NCBI GenBank assembly: GCA_038321965.1
Contig: JBBQFL010000006.1
Coordinates: 62,001-126,000, forward strand
Source: UKL13-2 sp038321965
GTDB taxonomy: Bacteria > Pseudomonadota > Gammaproteobacteria > Burkholderiales > Usitatibacteraceae
Direction: 5' to 3'
Length of the DNA: 64,000 nucleotides
Below, piece by piece: positions 58,584 to 64,000 of the stretch. Both the position numbers and the translations under genes were made by a program. Each line of letters starts with the position of its first letter. Within the stretch, counting starts at the first letter, position 1. Under the pieces are notes generated by a model. That model was not told the origin of the DNA and searched no databases. It saw only the letters and a program-made list of their open reading frames with translations.

Positions 58584-59582
58584 TCACGCACGAGTTGTGG
58601 CTAGCCACGGAATATAGCGGGCGACGCCTACTTCGACGCTAAGGAAACTTTCGCTATAACCTGCGGAGCGCAAGTTGCCGAGATTCGCCTCTGTAAAACT
58701 CTGATACTTGCCTTTAAGCGCCTCCGGGAACGCGACGTACTCGATCAGGCGCTCCGCTTTCATCACATCGAGGGTTAACGCGGATTTTCCATCAAGCGCA
58801 CGGCATGCATTGAGACTGGCCACTGCCATATCGTTAAACGTCTGGCTGCGGCCGGTACCCAGATTGAATATGCCAGAGACTGTTCCATGGTCCAGAAAAA
58901 ACAGATTTACCTTGACGACATCTTCGATCGAAACAAAGTCCCTGCGTTGTTCGCCGTCTGCGTAGCCATCGCTGCCTTCAAACACCTTGATCTTGCCGTG
59001 AGCACGATACTGGTTGAAGAAGTGGTAGGCCACTGAGGCCATTCGGCCCTTGTGCGACTCGCGCGGTCCGTAGACATTGAAATAGCGAAACCCGGCAACC
59101 TGTGCGCTTGCAGTTGGCAGCTGCGCGCGCACGTGTTGATCGAAGAGGAATTTTGAATAGCCATAGACGTTCAAGGGCGCTTCGCACTCACGGGTCTCTG
59201 CAAACACCTTGCCGCCACCGTAGACTGCTGCCGAAGATGCATAAATAAAAGGCACTGCCTCTTCCTGACACCACTCCAACAGGGAGAGAGAATAGCGGTA
59301 ATTATTATCCATCATGTAGCGACCATCGGTCTCCATCGTGTCTGAGCAGGCGCCCTGATGCAATACCGCTTCGATGTCACCACCCAATTCGCCGGCTTCT
59401 ACAACTTCCAGAAAATCCTTCTTGTCGACGTATTCAGCGATTTCGCAATCGACAAGATTCTTGAATTTGTCCGCCTTCGCGAGATTGTCAACGGCGACGA
59501 TATCGGAAATGCCACGCGCGTTTAGCGCCTTGACGAGATTGCTGCCGATAAATCCGGCTGCGCCGGTAACGATGATGGTCAT
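58584..59582 (-). CDS. hldD: ADP-L-glycero-D-manno-heptose-6-epimerase
   Basis: 332 residues; converts ADP-D,D-heptose to ADP-L,D-heptose for the LPS core. Extended SDR: GAAGFIGSNL NAD motif at the N-terminus, ASSAAVYG, and catalytic YxxxK in YGYSKFLFD. Third gene of ugd-hldA-hldD; 27 bp separate it from hldA. Confidence 0.95.
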   Translation of the reverse strand: MTIIVTGAAGFIGSNLVKALNARGISDIVAVDNLAKADKFKNLVDCEIAEYVDKKDFLEVVEAGELGGDIEAVLHQGACSDTMETDGRYMMDNNYRYSLSLLEWCQEEAVPFIYASSAAVYGGGKVFAETRECEAPLNVYGYSKFLFDQHVRAQLPTASAQVAGFRYFNVYGPRESHKGRMASVAYHFFNQYRAHGKIKVFEGSDGYADGEQRRDFVSIEDVVKVNLFFLDHGTVSGIFNLGTGRSQTFNDMAVASLNACRALDGKSALTLDVMKAERLIEYVAFPEALKGKYQSFTEANLGNLRSAGYSESFLSVEVGVARYIPWLATTRA

Positions 59583-59609
59583 ATGGGTATCTAACTATTT
59601 CTCAAAAAA

Positions 59610-60551
59610 TCAGGCTAGCGATGCAATCAACTCTTCGCGCGACGCTGTGGCGGTGCCGAGTTTGCCGACGACCACCCCGGCAGCGCGATTGGCGATGCGT
59701 ACCGCATCCTGCATGTTGGCACCCGCCGCCATCATCAGTCCAAGTGTTGCGATAACGGTATCGCCGGCACCAGAAACATCGTAAACCTCCTGAGCTTGGG
59801 TCGGCTCATGCATTGCGCCTTTATCCGAGAATAGCGACATACCTTCTTCTGACCGTGTCACCAGAAGTGCCTCCAGATCAAGTTCAGTACGGAGTTTTTC
59901 AGCCCGTTTAGCGAGGTCAGCTTCACCCGCCCACCGCCCGACCACCTGCCTGAACTCGCCACGGTTGGGCGTGAGCAGCGTTGCGCCGCGATAACGCCCA
60001 AAGTCGTCGCCTTTGGGATCAACCAGAATGCGTTTGCCATGCGCCTTGGCAACGCTGATCATCTTGGATACATGGGTCAATCCACCCTTGCCGTAGTCTG
60101 ACAGGATAACGAGGTCAACATCATCCACCAGAGATTCGAACTCGCCGAGCTTATCCTCTAGCACTTCGCGTGAAGGCGGCGTTTCGAAATCGATGCGCAA
60201 TAGCTGTTGCTGACGACCGATGACACGAAGCTTCACCGTCGTCGGGAGCTGCGCATCTTTGTGAAACATCGTCGTGACATGTTCCCGTTCGAGCAACGCT
60301 GCCAAGGTGCGTCCGGCTTCGTCGTCGCCGACAACGGAGAGCAGCGTAGCCTTGCCGCCCAGCGACGCAATGTTACGTGCAACGTTGGCCGCACCACCGG
60401 GACGTTCCTCGGTGCGCTGCACGTGCACTACCGGTACCGGTGCTTCCGGTGAGATGCGCGTGACATCGCCAAACCAATAGCGGTCGAGCATGACATCGCC
60501 AACCACGAGCACGCGTGCGCGTGTGCAATCGGGGAGCGTAAGTTTTGCCAT
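59610..60551 (-). CDS. hldA: D-glycero-beta-D-manno-heptose-7-phosphate kinase
   Basis: 313 residues; the kinase half of HldE as a separate protein (PfkB family). Motifs: GDVMLDRYWFGD at the start, ERPGGAANVARNIASLGG, and anion-hole DVSGAGDTVIA. The adenylyltransferase partner HldC is not in the window. It is flanked by ugd (6 bp upstream) and hldD, forming an envelope-sugar unit. Confidence 0.94.
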   Translation of the reverse strand: MAKLTLPDCTRARVLVVGDVMLDRYWFGDVTRISPEAPVPVVHVQRTEERPGGAANVARNIASLGGKATLLSVVGDDEAGRTLAALLEREHVTTMFHKDAQLPTTVKLRVIGRQQQLLRIDFETPPSREVLEDKLGEFESLVDDVDLVILSDYGKGGLTHVSKMISVAKAHGKRILVDPKGDDFGRYRGATLLTPNRGEFRQVVGRWAGEADLAKRAEKLRTELDLEALLVTRSEEGMSLFSDKGAMHEPTQAQEVYDVSGAGDTVIATLGLMMAAGANMQDAVRIANRAAGVVVGKLGTATASREELIASLA

Positions 60552-60557
60552 ATCGGC

Positions 60558-61889
60558 CTACGAGGATTGCGCGCGGCCGATGGGGAAGTATTCGAACCCC
60601 TGCTCGCGCATCACATCCGGCTCATACAAATTGCGGCCGTCAAAAACAATCGGAGATTTGAGAGCGGTCTTGACGGCAGCGAAGTCCGGTGCACGAAAAG
60701 TCTTCCATTCAGTCGCGATGGCGAGCGCATCAGCGCCTGTCAACGCGTCCATCGGGCTATTGGCGTAGCTGACACTTTTGTTTTCGGCCAACAAGTGTTT
60801 GGCCTCCGGCATCGCGACCGGATCAAAGGCGACGATTTTTGCGCCGCGTTTTACCAGGTCATCAATCAACACCAGGCTGGGCGCTTCGCGCATGTCGTCG
60901 GTGTTGGGCTTGAAGGCAAGGCCCCAGACGGCAATCCTGCGACCAGTGAGATCATCACCGAATCTCTTTACGATCTTTTGCGTCAGCACATGTTTTTGCG
61001 CGTAGTTGACTCGCTCAACAGCATCGAGCAGCTTCAAATTCATGCCGGCTGCGGTCGCTGTGCGCTGCAGTGCCTGCACGTCTTTTGGAAAACACGAGCC
61101 GCCGTAACCAATTCCCGGATAAAGAAAGTGATAGCCAATTCGCGGGTCCGAACCCATGCCACGGCGCACAGATTCAATGTCAGCACCAAGTAATTCGGCC
61201 AACAGTGCCAGCTCATTCATGAATGAAATGCGGGTTGCGAGCATCGCGTTGGCCGCGTACTTGGTCAGTTCGGCGGAGCGTACATCCATTACCATCAGGC
61301 GATCGTGGTTACGCTGGAATGGCGCATAGAGCGCTCGCATCGCGTTGATGGCTTCGTCGTTGTCGGCACCGATAACAATACGGTCGGGCCGCATGAAGTC
61401 TTCAACGGCCGCGCCTTCCTTGAGGAACTCTGGATTGGATACCACAGAAAACTTGACATCCTCACCACGTTTTTGCAGTTCCTCTGCAATCGCAGCCCGC
61501 ACTTTGTCGGCTGTTCCGACCGGGACCGTCGATTTGTCCATGATGATCTTCGGGGATGTCATGAGTTTGCCCACGTTGCGCGCAGCGGCGACAACGTATT
61601 GCAAATCGGCGGAGCCGTCTTCGCCCGGTGGCGTACCGACGGCGATGATCTGTATCTCGCCGAACTCGACGCCGACAGACACGTCCGTCGTAAAGCGCAG
61701 CCGCCCTGCTGCGACATTGCTCGCGACCATTTCCTTCAGGCCCGGCTCATAAATTGGGATGCCACCGGAATTCAACGTTTCGATCTTCCTGGCATCGACA
61801 TCCACACACAACACGTTATTGCCGACATCGGCCAAACACGCACCGGTGACAAGACCGACATACCCAGTTCCAATGACTGTGATTTTCAT
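60558..61889 (-). CDS. ugd: UDP-glucose 6-dehydrogenase
   Basis: 443 residues; oxidises UDP-glucose to UDP-glucuronate in two NAD-dependent steps. GTGYVGLVTGACLA NAD motif, LKEGAAVEDFMRPDR, and catalytic Cys in GYGGSCFPKDVQAL. Provides precursor for surface polysaccharides. Lies 32 bp after pyrF and 6 bp before hldA, so possibly one long transcript from lapA onward. Confidence 0.96.
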   Translation of the reverse strand: MKITVIGTGYVGLVTGACLADVGNNVLCVDVDARKIETLNSGGIPIYEPGLKEMVASNVAAGRLRFTTDVSVGVEFGEIQIIAVGTPPGEDGSADLQYVVAAARNVGKLMTSPKIIMDKSTVPVGTADKVRAAIAEELQKRGEDVKFSVVSNPEFLKEGAAVEDFMRPDRIVIGADNDEAINAMRALYAPFQRNHDRLMVMDVRSAELTKYAANAMLATRISFMNELALLAELLGADIESVRRGMGSDPRIGYHFLYPGIGYGGSCFPKDVQALQRTATAAGMNLKLLDAVERVNYAQKHVLTQKIVKRFGDDLTGRRIAVWGLAFKPNTDDMREAPSLVLIDDLVKRGAKIVAFDPVAMPEAKHLLAENKSVSYANSPMDALTGADALAIATEWKTFRAPDFAAVKTALKSPIVFDGRNLYEPDVMREQGFEYFPIGRAQSS

Positions 61890-61921
61890 TTATTGAGCTG
61901 TTGATTCTGGAAAAAAATTGG

Positions 61922-62641
61922 CTACGCTGCCGCAACAACGTGGCGTTGTGCAGCGATTTGCTGGTTAATGGTCTGCAACGTTCCGACTGGATCTTTGGAC
62001 TGCGAAATGCTCCGTCCGATTACAAGATAATCGGCGCCCATGTTGATAGCGTCAAGCGGCGTTAGTACCCGCTGCTGATCCCCGGCGTCATCGCCGTCGA
62101 GGCGAATTCCTGGCGTGACCAGCAAAAGCGCTGACCCGAAAGCCGCTTTCAAGTTTCTGGCTTCTTGCGCGGAACAAACAATGCCGTCGAGTCCGCAGGT
62201 CTTGGACAATGCTGCAAGGCGGAGCACATTGTCAGCCGCACTACCAACGAAACCAACTTCAGTCATTTCGGCGTCGGACAGGCTGGTCAGAACCGTGACA
62301 CCAATCAGCAATGGCGGGGTACTCGCTGCATCGACTGCCTCGCGCGCGGCCAGCAGCATCCGGCTTCCGCCGCTGGCATGCACATTCAGCATCCAGACGC
62401 CCTGAGACGCCGCAATGCGACACGCACCGGCAACAGTATTGGGAATGTCGTGGAATTTGAGATCGAGGAATACGTCGAACTGACGTTGAATCAGCGCGTC
62501 AACAATCTGCGGACCGGCGGCAGTATGCAATTCCTTGCCGACCTTAACGCGGCAAACAGCGGGGTCCAGGCGCGCAGCCAAGTCGAGTGCGCCTTTTGCA
62601 TCCGGGTAATCGAGCGCAACAATGACGGGTTTGCTATTCAC
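61922..62641 (-). CDS. pyrF: Orotidine 5'-phosphate decarboxylase
   Basis: 239 residues, last step of UMP synthesis. The catalytic Asp/Lys array is DLKFHDIPNTV; phosphate-binding TPGIRLDGDDAGDQQRV and GADYLVIGRSI are at the C-terminus. Class I form as in E. coli. ATG overlaps the lapB stop (ATGA). lapA-lapB-pyrF order is the same as in E. coli (pyrF after yciM). Confidence 0.96.
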   Translation of the reverse strand: MNSKPVIVALDYPDAKGALDLAARLDPAVCRVKVGKELHTAAGPQIVDALIQRQFDVFLDLKFHDIPNTVAGACRIAASQGVWMLNVHASGGSRMLLAAREAVDAASTPPLLIGVTVLTSLSDAEMTEVGFVGSAADNVLRLAALSKTCGLDGIVCSAQEARNLKAAFGSALLLVTPGIRLDGDDAGDQQRVLTPLDAINMGADYLVIGRSISQSKDPVGTLQTINQQIAAQRHVVAAA

Positions 62642-63873
62642 GTTTTCCCTTCCGTTTGCAATTTTGCCAAATGACGTTCAGCGCTTTCGTATTCGGCAGT
62701 TCGGCGCGGTGAAAATGTCTCCCAATCAGCACAGGCCGGGCATTGCCAATAGAACTGCCTCGCTTTGAAACCGCAGTTGGCGCAAAGGTAGACTGCAAGT
62801 CTGCTGGAGTGCGTGTGTACCAGGTCCTTCAGCACCTTGAGATCCGCTTTTCTACCTTCTGGCGCCGCAAGAAGTTCTGCTTCAAGCATTCGATCAAGGC
62901 CTACAAGTGTTGGATTTTGCCTTAAATCTTCCTTGACCAGTTCGTAAGCTGCGGTTGCGCCTTTCGTATCCAGCGTTGCATGAAAGATCGCATTGAACAT
63001 ATCCAGAGCGGGGTACTTTTTCTGTAAATCACTAAGCTCTTTCAAACCGAGTTCGGCGTCACCGATTGACGCGAAGCTGACCAGCATCTGATCAGCAACC
63101 AACCCAAGATATCCCGGGTTTTGCTGCTCAATCTTGCGCCAGACAGCAATCGCTTGCTGGTGGTTTCCAGCTGCAGCCAGCCATTCGCATTTCATCAAAT
63201 TGGCTCGAACGCATTTTCCGTTTACGGCCAAAGCTGCATTCAAGAGTTCTTCAGCATTTTCAGCGTCGCCCTTTTGATGGGCTTGGAGCGCAGATTCACA
63301 ATAATAATTGGCAATTTCCTTGCTCAATTGCGCTCCGGATAAGTCGCCCAACTTTATGCGCTCCGTAACTTTAATTGCCTTTGGCCAGTCACGCTCCTGC
63401 ACATAGATCTCAAGCAAAAGCGTAAGGGTTTGCAGCTGTTGTCTGCTGCTCCCGGCAAGTTTTGCAGCAAGATCGCAAAGGATGCGTTCAGCATGCTCAA
63501 GTAATCCCGCTTTTTGAAAATCCAGCGCCAGATCGAGCAGAGCCGCAGTTCTCTGTTCAGCCGGTAAATCCGCGCGCTCAGATAGACTCTGGTGAATGCG
63601 TATTGCGCGATCTACTTCACCGCGCTTGCGGAACAAGTTGCCGAGCGCAAACTGCAGTTCAATTGCCTCCGGCTGCTGTTTTGTAACCTCAATAAATGCC
63701 TCGATCGCCTTGTCCGGCTGTTCTGCCATCAGGAAATTAAGTCCTTTGAAGTATGACTGTGGCAACGCACGCGACTCCGACAGTAGTTGTTTGATATCGA
63801 CGCGAGCCACCAGCCAGCCCATGCCAAAACAGGCCAAGGCCGCGAGGAAAAGCCATGGCAACCATTCAAACAT
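62638..63873 (-). CDS. lapB: Lipopolysaccharide assembly protein LapB (YciM)
   Basis: 411 residues. One N-terminal span (residues ~4-22), then TPR repeats (about 35-360) and a C-terminal rubredoxin-like zinc site (CANCGFKAR then CPACADW). It tunes LPS synthesis by steering LpxC to FtsH. ATG 63873 fits the membrane anchor MFEWLPWLFLAALACFG; it overlaps the lapA end by 8 bp. Confidence 0.95.
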   Translation of the reverse strand: MFEWLPWLFLAALACFGMGWLVARVDIKQLLSESRALPQSYFKGLNFLMAEQPDKAIEAFIEVTKQQPEAIELQFALGNLFRKRGEVDRAIRIHQSLSERADLPAEQRTAALLDLALDFQKAGLLEHAERILCDLAAKLAGSSRQQLQTLTLLLEIYVQERDWPKAIKVTERIKLGDLSGAQLSKEIANYYCESALQAHQKGDAENAEELLNAALAVNGKCVRANLMKCEWLAAAGNHQQAIAVWRKIEQQNPGYLGLVADQMLVSFASIGDAELGLKELSDLQKKYPALDMFNAIFHATLDTKGATAAYELVKEDLRQNPTLVGLDRMLEAELLAAPEGRKADLKVLKDLVHTHSSRLAVYLCANCGFKARQFYWQCPACADWETFSPRRTAEYESAERHLAKLQTEGKT

Positions 63874-64000
63874 TGTTTTCGTTACCCGATGGGGGCGGTA
63901 ATACGGTGTTCGCCTCGTGCGCCTTGTGCTGGAGCGCACGATTGAGTTTTCGCACTTCTCGCTTAAGTTGAAATATTGTCATCAGCGAAGCTAGCAAACC
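63866..64000 (-). CDS. lapA: Lipopolysaccharide assembly protein LapA, C-terminal part (cut by window edge)
   Basis: Only the last 44 residues are in the window; the gene starts past 64000. The visible part begins in the end of a membrane span (GLLASLMTIFQLKREVRKLN), matching the DUF1049/LapA ending with its basic coiled stretch, then a polar tail to TGA at 63866-63868. The stop overlaps lapB by 8 bases, as expected for lapAB. Confidence 0.85.
   Translation of the reverse strand, partial: GLLASLMTIFQLKREVRKLNRALQHKAHEANTVLPPPSGNENNV

Overview
The window reads as a contiguous piece of a betaproteobacterial chromosome of about 55% G+C. Supporting signs are the pairs phaC/phaB, ppk/ppx and nadE/glnB, a CysB regulator next to cysM, a separate hldA kinase beside hldD, lapAB-pyrF, and a ubiquinone-based anaerobic respiratory set. 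No tRNA, rRNA, CRISPR array, prophage or intact transposase gene was seen. The exact genus cannot be named from the sequence alone; a denitrifying or facultatively anaerobic storage-polymer former is the best fit.

Layout. 0-3.7 kb: the end of dnaJ and two tandem orphan periplasmic binding proteins. 3.8-6.6 kb: polyhydroxyalkanoate genes (phaC, a small membrane protein, phaB). 6.7-10.4 kb: small membrane protein, ZIP metal transporter, pgeF-rluD, and bamD divergent from rluD. 10.5-18 kb: polyphosphate metabolism (ppk, ppx), sixA with an EamA-type exporter, a 45-codon membrane protein, and nadE-glnB. 18-26.2 kb: a FemAB-like acyltransferase, then a tightly coupled six-gene operon with three ABC_sub_bind-type binding proteins, a Cache/HAMP/GAF histidine kinase, a CheY-like receiver and a receiver-nucleotide cyclase. 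26.5-28.5 kb: fabI overlapped by a FabK/nitronate-monooxygenase-like flavin enzyme.

28.5-41 kb is a low-oxygen and nitric-oxide island. NsrR and two NsrR-type palindromes flank quinol-dependent NO reductase and a MIP18-DUF2249-membrane protein operon. Then come a SirB2 protein, an anaerobic ribonucleotide reductase whose glycyl-radical domain is a separate gene, its activase, the O2-independent ubiquinone genes ubiU-ubiV-ubiT, and an FNR regulator. FNR-type boxes precede nrdD, ubiU and fnr. A hairpin MITE-like element sits directly at the stop codon of the NO reductase gene.

41-54 kb: livK-H-M-G-F plus an exonuclease, preceded by an acyl-CoA synthetase/dehydrogenase pair and facing a multifunctional beta-oxidation protein and thiolase. 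This looks like an uptake-plus-CoA-catabolism module for an unidentified acid. 54-64 kb: small envelope proteins (DUF1318 and a lipoprotein), cysM, cysB, a ComEA protein with a histone-H1-like tail, heptose/UDP-sugar genes (hldD, hldA, ugd), pyrF, lapB and the end of lapA.

The least explained items are the binding-protein/kinase/cyclase operon, the split NrdD, a 68-bp dispersed intergenic repeat present five times, the MITE-like hairpin, and the H1-like tail on ComEA.
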